From positions 124,001 to 188,000 of the forward strand of contig VWPU01017674.1 of NCBI GenBank assembly GCA_013398955.1: 64,000 bases of DNA, read 5' to 3'. Of this stretch, positions 23,690 through 35,376 are shown in pieces. Every line of letters starts with the position of its first letter. The stretch's first letter is position 1. The notes under the pieces were generated by a model. The model was not told the origin of the DNA, did not search any database, and worked only from the letters and a program-made list of their open reading frames with translations. Origin of the DNA: Callaeas wilsoni. Its lineage: Eukaryota > Chordata > Aves > Passeriformes > Callaeidae. Both the position numbers and the translations under genes were made by a program.

Positions 23690-23723
23690 GTCTATATCTA
23701 TAGCTATCTATACCTATATATCT
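23690..23723. repeat. Degenerate (TCTA)n microsatellite
   Basis: TCTATATCTATAGCTATCTA and the bases following form an imperfect tetranucleotide tract. Confidence 0.75.
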
Positions 23724-23904
23724 GAAGCTTGCTGGCATTTCCTAGACAAATCTACCTTTAAATTTTTCTGTAATAGTACTATGCACTAGAATCACGACTT
23801 CTTAAGGAATCCAATGAATTGTGGTGAGTGCTAGCTGCAGTTTATTTGGCTCAGTCTGTTCACTAGTGGCAGTATTTAGTCAATGGCTGAGTAAGGCTGC
23901 TTCC

Positions 23905-23980
23905 TCAGATGGTGTAAATCAGCCCAGCACCACTGACGCTAATAGATCTTTGCCAATTTACATCAGATAGGAGCCTCTCT
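23905..23980. repeat. Relic of a palindromic (MITE-like) amniote repeat
   Basis: CCTCAGATGGTGTAAATCAGC on the left is an imperfect inverted partner of GCCAATTTACATCAGATAGG on the right, with about 30 bases between. The motif GGTGTAAATCAGC ... GCCAATTTACA matches, from memory, an old palindromic repeat family widespread in turtles, crocodilians and birds. I do not recall its database name. No transposase is present. Confidence 0.55.
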
Positions 23981-26299
23981 TGCTCTTTCTTCCCAAAATT
24001 TATGAGGATTATGGAGATCAGCTGTAGCCCTAGTGGCAAATGCATCATTTATATATGCCAGGTCTCATGCACAGTGTGATTGCTGTGCTCTCCAAATCTT
24101 TACAGACATTCTATGATATATGTGATGACTAAGTAGTGGAAGTTAACAGAAAGAAGAGGAGGCATAGCATCTGGAATTTTTCTTTGGGTACTTTTCCCTT
24201 ATCTTTCTTTCAGCCTAGGGATGAGGGTTAAAATTATACTCAATAAATCATTTTCTTCAGTTATTAGCATTTGAACTCATCTTTACACGTGGCTTTCCTT
24301 CTTTTCTACTAATATCTTCATCATCGAACTACTCGTATCATTTTCAAGGTCTGAGCATTCTCTTCTCATAGCTTATTCATATGCTGCCTACCAAGGACTG
24401 AGGACCTAAAGGCACTGCTGAGCTTACATTTCACACAGAACTGCTGAGGCTGTTCTGTGAAAGTTGTATATCTGTGAACTGTGGTAAAAATAAAAACTTA
24501 TACTAAGAAAACCAGAGCCCTGTGAATCCTGAAAGCAATATTTATTGTGTCTCCAAAGAAGACTTCCCTGAATAAATTCAATCTTTCTTTTTTAGGTATC
24601 TATGCTTTAGTATCAGAGAAATAAAATTCATGAAAGAGAGACAAGAAAGGAAAACAACAAGTAAATACACATTTAATTTAAGAGGCCACTCGATCACCAA
24701 TACCTACTTCTCTCCTTTTCCTCTGTGGCTTAGAAATAGAAAAAAAAGTACCTTGGAAAAAGTTGAACATGAAGTCTCTATCTTTATTTGTCTTTCTTAC
24801 CTCATGGTAGATTTGAGTTAGTTCCTCTTGGTTTGCTACAGAGGTTAAAATTGATAATTGTTATATTTACTTGGCTATTTGCACATCGTCACTGAGGATG
24901 TCAACTATGGAAGTACCACCTGCCATCCAACTACTAGCAAAGAATTAAATTTAAATTTATACAGGATAAGTTTCTATAAGGTTGACAAAAACACCTTCCC
25001 AGGAACTTCTGATCAGAAAGATCTCACTTTTAGGAAGGACTTATGATGCCAGTACTGACCCCAAGAACAGCAACAGGCCATGCCTTTCCCCTCTGGGAAA
25101 TATAATACTAGTGTGAGATGGGTACAAGTGTAGGTTAATATGATGAAGATGAATGCTTTTAAATAGCTGGAGATAGCAAAGAAATATTCTATGAAATGTC
25201 AGGAAATTACATGGAAGGAGATGAGAAAGTGCAGTAGTGCTTGAGTAAATGCTGCTGAGCAGGGAAAGCAAGCCCCTCTTGGCACTCCAGCCCTGATACA
25301 GAGGGACACGGGTGCACAGCTCTCCATGGGGCACACAGATGCCAGAAACAGAGAACTTTAATATTACAGCAAAGAACATATTTGTCTTTCGGCAACATTT
25401 GGTCCCGGCTCAAATCAGGCACCTCAGTGCTTTACACAATGCAAACAGAAAGACATTTTCATCCTGCAGACCTTGTAATGCAAATAGACAGTCCATCCAA
25501 AGAGTAGGAGGAAGAACTCCTCCTCAGTTGTACACACCAGATTATGTTGCTTGTTAATTACATTAAATTCTGTTCTGGGATTTGACAATGGAAAACATCC
25601 TGCTTTGTTTCACCGTAAGTCCACCCCTCCTTCTGGAAATCAGTTCCTCCCAAAATGGCACTCAGACTCTAATATGCTAAGTTGCTGAGCAGCAGATGTC
25701 AATGGCAACGCTGTAGGAGGAGAGCAGGACTCTGTTTTGTTGATCATTAATAACAGACACGTGATAATAACAGATTCACATGACTTTCTAATGGCCTTAA
25801 TGTTTCTGTCTGCTCCTGCCTGTGTGCATGCCTCCCACCTGACCTTCACTGCCTTAGTTCCAGTTAGAAGTCATGGTAGAGATAATTTACAATTATATCA
25901 CTGCAGATATAGGCATTTTTTTGTTCAATTTTTCTCTCAATTTCCTATATGATTTCTATGTGACCATGTCTGTTTACTCCACTGAAGGAGAATGAAATCC
26001 AGTTGATAATGTCAAGAAAATTAATCAGAAGAGGATTGAAAAGGTATTAAAAGGCTGGTTTGTTCATGAAAATATGTCATGAAATAGAAATTCAGTACAC
26101 AGCTGTCCTGAATGAAGGGGTGCCTGGTCTTGCTGGACACAGAGAAGTAGCATAAGAAGCAGCTACAATGAACACTTGAGAAAAGCTCTAGGAAGACATG
26201 ACATACTTTGAGTGCAGCAGGAAATGAGGCAGCCATAATAAATTAAGTTTTAATTTGATGCTCCTAGAAATGTTTTTCCTAACTCTAGAAAAACAGGAT
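23981..26299. other. Unique interval, moderately AT-rich
   Basis: No recognised gene or transposon. Overlapping open frames on both strands near 25041-25557 (up to 112 codons) lie in a stretch of higher GC. They lack recognisable domains, and opposite-strand overlap suggests chance. Confidence 0.45.
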
Positions 26300-26643
26300 A
26301 ACCTCATGGGGGAAAGCTGAGGAGCAAGTACTGATCTCTTCACTCTTGTGACTCGTGAGAGGACTTGAGGAAATGGCATGAAGCTGAGTTGGGGGATGTT
26401 TAGGTTGGATATCAGGAAAAGATATCAAAGAGGGTGACTGAGCACGCGAACGGGCTCCCCAGGGAAGTGATCACAGCACCAAGCCTGTCTGAGTTCAAGA
26501 AGCATTTGGACAATGCTCTCAGGAACATGGTGGGATTCTTGGAGTGTCCATCTGGGCTTAAACCATGACTCCTGTGCAGGGCCAGGATTTGGACTTGATA
26601 ATCCAGATGGGTCCCTTCCATAGCATATTCTGTGATTCTATGA
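26300..26643 (+). mobile_element. CR1 LINE, 3' end copy
   Basis: Plus-strand CR1 3' region with a well-preserved order of blocks: CTCATGGGGGAAAGCTGAGG (26303-26322), GTTGGATATCAGGAAAAG (26404-26421), AAGCCTGTCTGAGTTCAAG (26481-26499), CATTTGGACAATGCTCTC (26503-26520) and CAGGGCCAGGATTTGGACTTG (26578-26598), ending TTCTGTGATTCTATGA. This is the same subtype as 59226-59527 and the stub at 1326. About 20 extra bases around 26548-26570 relative to the other copy suggest a small internal insertion. Confidence 0.9.
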
Positions 26644-27360
26644 ACCAGAATGGTTGGGGTTCATCTAAATGGAGGGCATATTCGCTTGCTAATCTCTGGT
26701 TTATTAACTAGGCTATTTGTTGGTGCACCCTTATTACTCCTTCTCTAAATGCATTATGGCTCAAGATGTGCTATTCAAAAAACCAGGATTTTATTGGAAA
26801 ATTGAGCAGGTAGACTGCCAGTGGAAAAAAAGCCCTTCTGAGCTTTCCTGTGTACAGTGTGAACACACTTTAATAGCAAGCATGGAATTATGCTTCGGGC
26901 CACTGCTCCTGAGGTGAAGCAAGGAAGGCTGGCACAGGACACGTGGGTGTGCCCATGAGATTCTCAGGGTTTTACAGGCTTCAGGATCAGGTGAGACCAC
27001 AAACCCTGTGTGTAGTTGATGCCAGTAATGCATTCATTTTTGATATCTATGCATTAAACCCACAAGAAGGTCAATGTATTTTTGTAGCAGTAGAGACCAG
27101 AAACCATATATAAGCCTAATTTAAAAAATTATATTATGGTTTATTCCCAGCCTCAGGTCAGGTAAGTGTCATAGAAATTTAAATGTCAAAGGAGTTTTGG
27201 CAGGTAATTCCAAGTCCCAAAGCACTGCTTTTAAAAATAGTTTAAAAGGAGAATGTAGTGGAAAGTATACTATTTTGACAGAACAGGAATGACTGCTCGT
27301 TTCGCTCTTGCTGGGCTTACTGTTCTTATTTACCAGCTGTTTCTGAGTATGTCCTTATGG

Positions 27361-27450
27361 AAGATATATAAATATATGTATAAATATATATACATATGTA
27401 TATCTACATGAGTGTGCATGTGTGCCCATACACAGGCACGCACATATTTG
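27361..27450. repeat. AT-rich then TG/CA-rich low-complexity tract
   Basis: Alternating ATATAT/GTATA sequence to about 27405 is followed by TGTGCATGTGTG and CACGCACA. Alternating purine-pyrimidine sequence of this sort is a common microsatellite substrate. Confidence 0.8.
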
Positions 27451-29099
27451 GGTATTATAGAGCTCCTGACACCAGTTATAAATGTCAACCAGAATTTCTA
27501 AAGCTAAACTTTAGCACTGTGTTCCTTAACTTACAGGTAAAAATTCATGATGGTCAAAATAATTTTAATCCCTGCTTGATGCCACTTCAGACTCTCCAAA
27601 TTGCTCTGTAACCTCTGTCATTAAAAAGGTGCAGGCTGGTTGTAAACCATTTTAGCTGTTGCTGCTGCTTATTCAGACAACAACAGAAGCCAGGACCCTA
27701 CTGGAGCAGAACCCATGGTACAAAGTGCTGTATGAAGATGAGACAGATATGTACTATGAGCGTGAAATCTTCTGTTTTATACACATCCAGTATATTTGAT
27801 ACACAGTTTTCTTCCCTCTTTGCACCTTAGCTCCAGGTGAAGGTAGGTCTGGCTTTTTTCTTACAGGGAAGAAGAGACTGTCTTTTATCTTCTAAGGTCT
27901 GAGATTAATAAAAAGCAGAAAGCTTTGTGGATCTGGAAGAAATGATCACACTAACATAAATATGTACTTACAAGTTTTGCTAATTAAACTACTTTATGAT
28001 TATTCTGATGCTCTCACTGCAGACAAGAGTTCTTATTCTATATATATATGTTTCCGAAAGGGCATAAATGTTCTAGCAAAGTTTTTCTGAGAAAATAATG
28101 CGGTTTGTGGCTGCCTTCCTCACATAGCCCATATTCTCCTTTTTCCTCTTACTTTTAGTATTGAATTTATCTTCTCCCCTCACATTGTTAGATAGTGTTA
28201 GAGAATCAGAATTTATTTCACTCATACATTCATTGTAAAAACTGAAATTTTTCTCTGTTTTAAGATGTGTTTATTTCTGTGGTAATGTTATAATAATAAT
28301 AATATCTTATATTAAATATGAAATAGATGAGTACTTCCAGGTACTCACTCAGGCAAATAAAACAATGCTGATGTCCACAATAATGTGCATGCAATAAGAT
28401 GGACAAAAGTTTAGGGGGCTTCTAGCTGCCCCAGTGGCTAGATGTTTTTCTGTAACACCATGTTTCTCAGATTGTCACACATCTAAGAAAGAATTATCTA
28501 GAGAGGTAAAGCCTTCCACTCCTACACTGGTATACTGGTGAATTTGAGGAAAGTTGCAGCATCTCTGCTGGTCAGAGATACTGGAACACAAAGCAATTAA
28601 GAATGCTTTTCCCCCTTTACGACAGAACAGCTATGACTGACCTCTCCCTGACCAGCCCTAGAGCTGTAAAAGATTAAGTTTGAAATGTGAAATTTAGCAT
28701 GAAAATACTGTGAACATCACTGAGGGGTAAATGGATGGCTTAATCGTAATGGAAATTAGCTTTGATTTGACTATGTTAAGGTTATTTGAAAAAGCATCTT
28801 TTGAGGCAAAAAATTTACTGTAAAGCTGTGGAATATGTACCTACAGATGACTGATTACTCGTATCGGCCTAATATTTCAGTTTTGCAGTAAATTTATCAG
28901 ATGTCAGGTGCACACTGGATTTGGTCATGGATCCAACAGGCTTGTGTTGGATTTTCAGTTCAGTTCCTGAGGTTATGTTATTCTCCAGCTGAAATATCAG
29001 CTCTCATTTTTAAGCAAGATATTTCCTACTAGGCAAGCCTCCCCAATGAGCCACAGCTATGGAGCCATGGAGCCACAACTTGCACAGCGTCATTGTCTG

Positions 29100-29240
29100 T
29101 GAGTAACAGAGGCTGATGCGTGCGCGGGCAGCCTCAGAGGGACAGCTGCCACACCCTGGCACTGGGCTGGTGTAGAGGGGTTGCTGCTCGTGTTGTCAGA
29201 GCCCAACCCATCATGGGACAAGGCAGGAGGACAAGAGGTT
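29100..29240. other. GC-richer patch
   Basis: Contains TGATGCGTGCGCGGGCAG (29114-29131), several CpGs and a G/C-rich run in otherwise AT-rich DNA. No repeat or exon was recognised. Confidence 0.35.
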
Positions 29241-31005
29241 CTCTGGTTTTAAGAGAGTACAGGACATGATTGTTTCCCGCACTGCTGCTCTGGCGGACAA
29301 AGAAACTCTTGCAAACTCTTGTTGAACTAAAAAGTAGCTTACTCCATTTCCTTTTTACTAGTCCAGCTAAAGGGATGAGGAAAAGTGAAGCAAGAAAAAC
29401 CTTTGCCTTGATGCCTAAATACAATTTTTTTCAGGATTTCCCAGAAGTACCCCACGTGTGTGTCACAGAAGACATGTTAGTCATTATGGCTGATTGGAGA
29501 GTTAAGATACTTACCTTGGATCATTTTAGAAACGGAATCATTTAGTATCAAATAATGTAATGAAATACTTTTTTTCCTGTAAACACCATGTATCATTTTC
29601 AAGACTACAAAGTTTATATCCTGAATCTTAAAGAGGGCATTTCCTGAAAATTCAAGACAAAATACTCCAGTAAGATATGCCTACATATGATATAAATAGA
29701 ATAGAATTAGGCAAATAAAAGGCTCGTGTATCTGTTATTCATGTGCTTACCTACAAGGCCTTATTAAAATAGTTTTGCATCAAATATGATGTGAAAGCAG
29801 AACTCTTTTGAAACACAAAGCTTTTCAAAGTTTTCCACAGAGAAATAGGAGCTTTTTCAAAAAAAAAAAATAAAACAAAAGGAGATAACAAATTGCATTG
29901 CTACAGGGTAAACATTTATAAAAAATGTATTTATGTCACCAAAGGAATATACCACAGTGGTATAAATTTGTGACTTTTCTCATATTTAGCATCCCTGTAA
30001 TCACTCCGGTAAAGCAGTTCCCTTGGCTTGTGCAATTAGTTTTTCCTGGAGGTCTGCCTCATATTTTTTGTGTCTTCCTAATTAGATAGGAAAAGCTTTT
30101 GCTTGCAATTGTGTGACAGGTCTGTTCCTGTGAACTAACAAAGAAATCATTCATATGGAAGTTTCAAAATCAGGGCCATCATTTGATTAGGAAACAAAGT
30201 TTAGTTAACAACTCTGTTTATCTCCAAAACAATCCTAAGGGGAACACAAATCTGAAGGTCTTAACAGAAAATCTTTCTTACTTTTATCTCTTGGCTACAT
30301 AAATGAATAAAACAAGGAATAGCAGAAAAAGGTTCACACAGACTGAAGGATGAAAACAAGTCTGTGCTTGTCATCATGCTATAAGATGGAATGGTCCAGA
30401 CATACATATATATCTATTTACATTTGATGTCTTAGTGAAATAATAACATTTTCACTGTGATTGTATTGGTAAGAAAAGAAATGAAAAATTATCCTCATAC
30501 TGGGTTGAAACTTCATTTTTCTTGCACTGTCTCAGGAATTCTTCTAGTGCTCTGTCAGTAGTTTCACAGGTTTTCATTTTCTGATATACAAAGACTCAAG
30601 AAGTCTGAAGGGGAAAAGGAAAAGAGACATTAATTTGATCTGTTTTTGTGGAGAGCTTTGGAAATCTTTGCAGCACTCATCTTGTCTGTGCAAAATGTAG
30701 AAGTCCAGACTGAGCTATTACAGTTCACAACCTGGGCTGAAATAGTTATTCCTCAAGAAAATTACCTTTTCTGGTTAGCTTCCACACTACATCTTCTCCA
30801 TGGAGAAGGGTCAGTTTGAGGGTTTGCAGTGGTTTAACCCCAGCCAAAAACTCAGCCACACACATCTGCTCAACTGCTTTCTCCTGCTGGAATGGGGGGG
30901 AGAATCAGAAAGGTAAAACTGAAAACTTGTGGGCTGAGATAAAGACAATTTAATAGGTAGAGCAAAAACTGCACATGCAAGCAAAGTAAGACAAGGAATT
31001 CATTC

Positions 31006-31010
31006 ACCAG
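31006..31010. repeat. Target-site duplication, left copy
   Basis: ACCAG immediately precedes the TG terminus of the nested LTR. It pairs with ACCAC at 31988-31992 (4 of 5 bases identical). A 5-bp duplication is typical of several retroviral integrases. Confidence 0.6.
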
Positions 31011-31987
31011 TGTTATGGTCCTATTATTGAGGGATCCCTCTGTCCGGATTAAGGTGCAAATAACACCATATGATGAAGTCAATAGTATGGATTTTATAAC
31101 AATAAAATGTGATGGTAGAAAGATAGAAATAAATAGAAAAGAGAGGAGAGAGAGAGGGTAGAAGAGTAAGAGAGAGATAGATCAAGCAGAAAATATTCAC
31201 CACCTGTGGATCCAACAGCATCCCTTTGATCCTTCTTCACCACCTTCTCAGTGGTGGGGGTCCGGAGGTTGTTCGAAACGTTCACTATACATTCTAGCAA
31301 CCAAAAGAATACATACTCTTTGGCTACACAGTTCTATTGGTTAAATGATTCCCTTGCTTCTAATGCTGATTAGTTCCTCATGTTCAGTCTTTCTCTTCTC
31401 TTGAGTATCTTTGGGTGTGTTTCTTGGGTCAGTGGGCTCTGAGTTGGTGGTCATGATCTGCTCTTTGACAGAACTTCCTTTTACTGAGCTGGGGCTGATT
31501 TCAGCACAGTTGTTGAGCTGGCTTTCCTTGTGGCCTGTAAATTCTGAATTTTTTTTGTCTAATACATTCTTCTCCCCAAGACTTGTTAATCTCCTAGGTC
31601 TGAGATAACACCCAGACAATAGTACCACCTTTATCTTATTTTAAGTTCCTGCTGTGGTGGCTTAACTTACAGTGCAAGTTCCAAGTATTTATGGAGGCAT
31701 ATTTGGGGGAGCTTTGGTGGTCACAGATGCCATCAGTCCCATAACTTGGGGTGATCTTTGTTTGATGGGTGATATGCATACGAGCAGTTGCTTCTCTACA
31801 CAGTTTGCCACAGTGGGAATTTTTGTCCAGATGCACTAACCAGGATGTGCTAACCAGGTATCTTGCCTCCACTAGGCCTGGAGTTTGCGCCATTCTGTCA
31901 CTTCATTCTGTACTTATCTCGTGGCAAAATCCTTCTGTGGCCTTAAGAGTTTTTGAGACAAGCAACTGTGCTCTTTAAGCCCTTACA
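31011..31987. mobile_element. Second LTR-like insertion (977 bp) nested inside the solo LTR
   Basis: The insertion begins TGTTATGG and ends CCCTTACA (TG...CA termini with short imperfect inverted ends). It is flanked by ACCAG (31006-31010) and ACCAC (31988-31992), a 5-bp target duplication with one change. Flanking sequence joins to restore the older LTR's expected ATTCACCACTTCC. It contains a purine-rich tract (31123-31182). There is no retroviral coding sequence; a 95-codon minus-strand frame (31341-31628) is hydrophilic and unrecognised. Orientation is uncertain: the minus strand is slightly favoured because the pyrimidine-rich tract and TTATAAAATCC then lie near the 3' end. Confidence 0.7.
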
Positions 31988-31992
31988 ACCAC
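31988..31992. repeat. Target-site duplication, right copy
   Basis: ACCAC immediately follows the CA terminus of the nested LTR. It is also the sequence expected at this point of the uninterrupted older LTR, so the left copy carries the change. Confidence 0.6.
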
Positions 31993-32386
31993 TTCCTGTG
32001 GGCAGGCAGGTATCTGGCCATCCCCAGGAAAGCTAGAATTCATCACATGTAACAGTTGACTTTGGAATACAAATACCATTATTCAGAACGCTCACCCTTT
32101 CTACTACTTACCCCAGATTTATTGTTGAGCATGATGCCATGTGGTGTCGGGTATCTGTTTCATCAGCTGGGATCAGCTGTCCTGGTTGTGTCCCCTCCCA
32201 GCTCTTGTGCATTTCCAGCCTGCTCGCTGGTGGGGTGGGGTGAGTGTCAGAGAAATGCTTGACTCTGCTCAGTAGTAACCAAAACACCCCTGTGTTATCA
32301 ACACTATTTCCAGCACAAATCCAAATCATAGCTCCACATTACCTACTATGGAGGAAATCAACTCTACCCCAGCCAAAATCAGCACA

Positions 32387-33825
32387 AAACTGTACACACA
32401 ATTATGTCTTCAGTGTCTGTGTTAATTTTTTCCCCATCAGGATACATTGAAACCTTATTTTATAAGATTTTGTAGAGGTGGTGTGATTTCTTCTCTATAG
32501 TTAATCACACTTAAATTTCAAGTCAGTTTGTTTTGGTTCATGACTTAATATCTTTTGTTTTCTTCAGCAAAGAAAACAGCAATACCTGGTAAGTATAACC
32601 TCCCTCTCCACAGCAAATGGGCATAAAAAAGAAAAAGCTGCTTGTGTTCCCCCTCTCCAGTAGAGGTTCATGCTCCACTGCTAACTACTAAAAACTGAAT
32701 GCACTGATTCCATCATTGTGGTTCACAGCCTGTGAAGAGTGAAACTAGATAATTCTAAAAGTGTACATGAATAAATGAAAAGCCCACTTTTAAAGGAATG
32801 GAAAGTAATTTCAGGCAGACTCAGGATATTTCAATGCCTGTCATCAGAACTTTTTATGAGCACATGGCAGCTCTTATCCAAGTTTGTTACCTGCACAACC
32901 CTTAAGAAGTCTTTGGCCCACTGTCTCTACAAAAAAGGTGTGTAAGTCCTCTAGGAAGTCAAGTACTTATAAAAACTTTTTTAGACATTAAGATTGAACT
33001 TCCTTCCCTAATGACATAGCAAACAATATATCTTTTAAATTCTCCTGAGCAAAAGTGGCAGGAACTCAGATCTAGTCAGATTTAATTTCTCTTTTTCTGT
33101 TACCCTATACCTTCACTTTCAATAAAAGCAGCAATTACATCTAATCAAAATGCATATTTTAATGTTAATGTTAATTTTAATTTTAATAAGGTGTTACACA
33201 CTTATAAACCCCCTTAAAAATCAATTTGTAGTTATACAGTCCCACTCGTGATTTGGGGAAAAAGTGGAAGTTCTGACTTTGGTTATGGAACAAAGTTCAT
33301 CAACAGTTGGATACTTTGACTTATGGCAAATATGATGACCAAGCAGAGTACTTTGATTCTTTGTCAAGATTTTGGGAACACATGCACAATCCTGAAAGTA
33401 CGTCTGAAGTGTTTCTTTATTCTAAGTAATTTCTATGGTAGCAGCACCATTGACATTACTTATTTAGGTTCAACTCAAAACAGACAAAATAAAAAGCAAG
33501 TAATTTTTTTTCCTAATTATGTAGAGATAAAATGTGCTACTTCACAAGTCTCCAATTACTGGAAAGGTTATGATTTTCTGTTGTATGAGTAACATAAATA
33601 GAACATATCATGACAAGTAGACTAATAGAAAAGGACATTAAAAGTCCTTTAGATAGAAAAGTGGGTTAAAAAAAACAAGAAAAGAAACCTGAGTGCAATT
33701 CACAAGAAACCATGTAAGAAAGTTCTGCAGACTCCACAATTTGAAGAACAACAAGACAAAGGTAAAACAAGAATAAGGAGGTGAATTTTATGAGCTGTAA
33801 TGACAGAGACCAGTGTGATATATGC
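32387..33825. other. Unique AT-rich interval
   Basis: No gene or transposon recognised. A TTAATG/TTTTAA simple tract lies at 33157-33188. Confidence 0.45.
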
Positions 33826-34360
33826 ACAGTCCATACTTGGCACTGGCAAGGCCACACCTCAAATCCTCTATTCAGTTTTGGGCCCCTCGCTACAAGAAAC
33901 GGGTGCTGGAGTGAGTCCAGAGAAGGGCAATGGAGCTGGGGAAGGGTCTGGAGCAGAAGACTGAGGAGCAGCTGAGGGAGCTGGGGGTGTTTAGCCTAAA
34001 GAAAAGGAGACCCATGGGAGACCTTATCACTCTCTACAAACGTCTGAAAGGAGGTTGTGGTGAGATGGATGTTGGTCTCTTCTCTCAAGTAATGCAACAG
34101 CAAGAGAGGAAATGACTGCAAGTTGCACCAGGGAAGGTTTGGATAAGATATTAAGAAAATTTTCTGCAATGAAAGGGTGTTAAGGCATTGGAACAAACTG
34201 CTCAGGAAAGTGGTGGAATCATCATCCTTGGAAATATTCAAAAGGTGTGTGAATGTGGCACTGGGGACATGGTTTGATAGTGAACAAGGTGGTGCTGGGT
34301 TAACGGTTTGACTCAATGATCTCAGAGGTCTTTTCCAACCTTAATGATTCTATGATTCTA
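33826..34360 (+). mobile_element. CR1 LINE, 5'-truncated copy with complete 3' end
   Basis: Plus-strand CR1. It runs from the RT C-terminal region (CACTGGCAAGGCCACACCTC, 33840-33859; TTCAGTTTTGGGCCCCTCGC, 33871-33890) through GAGCTGGGGGTGTTTAGCC (33979-33997). It ends at the 3' terminus TTTTCCAACCTTAATGATTC, then TATGATTCTA (34360). The tail octamer is repeated twice, a hallmark of CR1. The remaining coding frame is short and the copy is inactive. Confidence 0.92.
33930..34115 (+). pseudogene. CR1 ORF2 C-terminal remnant
   Basis: A 61-codon plus-strand frame inside the CR1 contains [14 protein letters not shown] and a [12 protein letters not shown] block, which match the C-terminal end of CR1 reverse transcriptase. 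It lacks all catalytic motifs. Confidence 0.75.
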
Positions 34361-35376
34361 CATAGTGACTAAGAGCAGGAAGATTGTTCAGACATGCTTA
34401 GGTGACAACTATATAATGTTGAGATAAAAATAAAAACACGGATGAAGGCATGGAGTTCTATGCCTATTTTTATTATTCAGAATAATTATAAAAACTTATG
34501 TAACTTAGTAAGAAAATATCCCCATTTGCCACATAATTATTGTCAATGACTGTCTAAAAGATCAAAGTGACCAAGAAAGGGGTTCATCCAGGTTTTTTTA
34601 TGGTTTCTGTCAAGTGCCAGTTCTAAATCACGACAGGAAAGAGACATGGTACAGGTTTTAAGTAAGCTGTTCAAGCCATGAAGACAAATGAGCTTGAACA
34701 GGATGGAAGTAAAATGATATCTACATTAACAAGTAATGCAGGTCAACAGGACTGTATCTGCAGAGAAACAGATGGGACTCAGGAGCTGACGTTCATTCCA
34801 TAAACATTTAGAAGGATTATTACTTTCAGTGGTCTGTAAACCAAGCCCATGGATTCAATGCCTGGGAGTAGTTAGAGAGCATTAGAGGTACCCCTGGAGT
34901 ACACCTTTCATTTTATATTCATACAAAAGATTCTAGTTTTCATCCCAGACACTGCTCTGAAATGTGAGTCAAAGCACATCTGAAGGGTTGTTCAGAGAAT
35001 TGGATTCAAAACCTGTGTAAGAACTGAACTAAAATGCTAATGCAGATGCACCAAATACACACGTCTCCTCTGGGAAACAGAGCAAAGATTAGTTTGCACT
35101 GAGATCTGTGCTGTTTTCACTTGTCATAACAGAACTTTTACTGGCATAAAACTTTTTAGTTTCTGTGAATGTCTATATGATTTTTACTTAAAAGGCTGAG
35201 ATCTTTCTATCTTGGAGAAAGTAACATTTATGCCACAAATTTTAAAAGCTGAAAAGAAAATTAAGGGAAAAGAAAGGATGGCTGAAAGGGCTCAACATTT
35301 TAAAACTCTAAAATTTTATAAAAATATACACTTCTTATTTTATATGTGTCCACTTCTCTTATTTAGAGAGAAAGTT
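34361..35376. other. Unique AT-rich interval
   Basis: No gene, RNA or repeat recognised. Confidence 0.45.

Larger units (their letters stand above)
14926..23904. other. Long unique AT-rich interval
   Basis: About 9 kb with no gene and no confident transposon. It contains an (ATT)n-rich tract at about 20048-20100 and a TCTA-rich tract at 23690-23723. Open frames reach 100 codons (20802-21104, plus) but have no recognisable domain or splice context. Parts may be ancient decayed repeats that cannot be recognised by eye. Confidence 0.45.
26644..30824. other. Unique AT-rich interval
   Basis: No gene or confident transposon. It holds an AT/TA and TG-rich low-complexity tract (27361-27450), (TA)n at 28038-28049, (TAA)n at 28289-28305 and an A-run at 29859-29870. 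A small GC/CpG-richer patch lies at 29100-29240. Confidence 0.45.
30825..32386 (-). mobile_element. Solo LTR of an avian endogenous retrovirus, interrupted by a second insertion
   Basis: On the minus strand the LTR starts TGTGCTGATTTTGGCTGGGG (32386 downward) and ends TTAAACCACTGCA (30825). Excluding the 31011-31987 insertion and one duplicated 5-mer it is about 580 bp. The start, the GTGTTGATAACACAGGGGTG block (32286-32305) and the CACCCCACCCCACCAGCGAG block (32225-32244) are familiar from an LTR family abundant in neoavian genomes. The expected TATA box is degraded to CAATAAATC (about 32116-32126), and an ATTAAA polyadenylation-like signal sits at 30949-30954. No gag, pol or env remains, so this is a recombination remnant. 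No matching target duplication was found at its outer ends. Confidence 0.85.

Noticed and set aside
31341..31628. 95-codon hydrophilic frame inside the nested LTR
   Set aside because: LTRs rarely encode proteins; no resemblance to known accessory proteins; probably chance.
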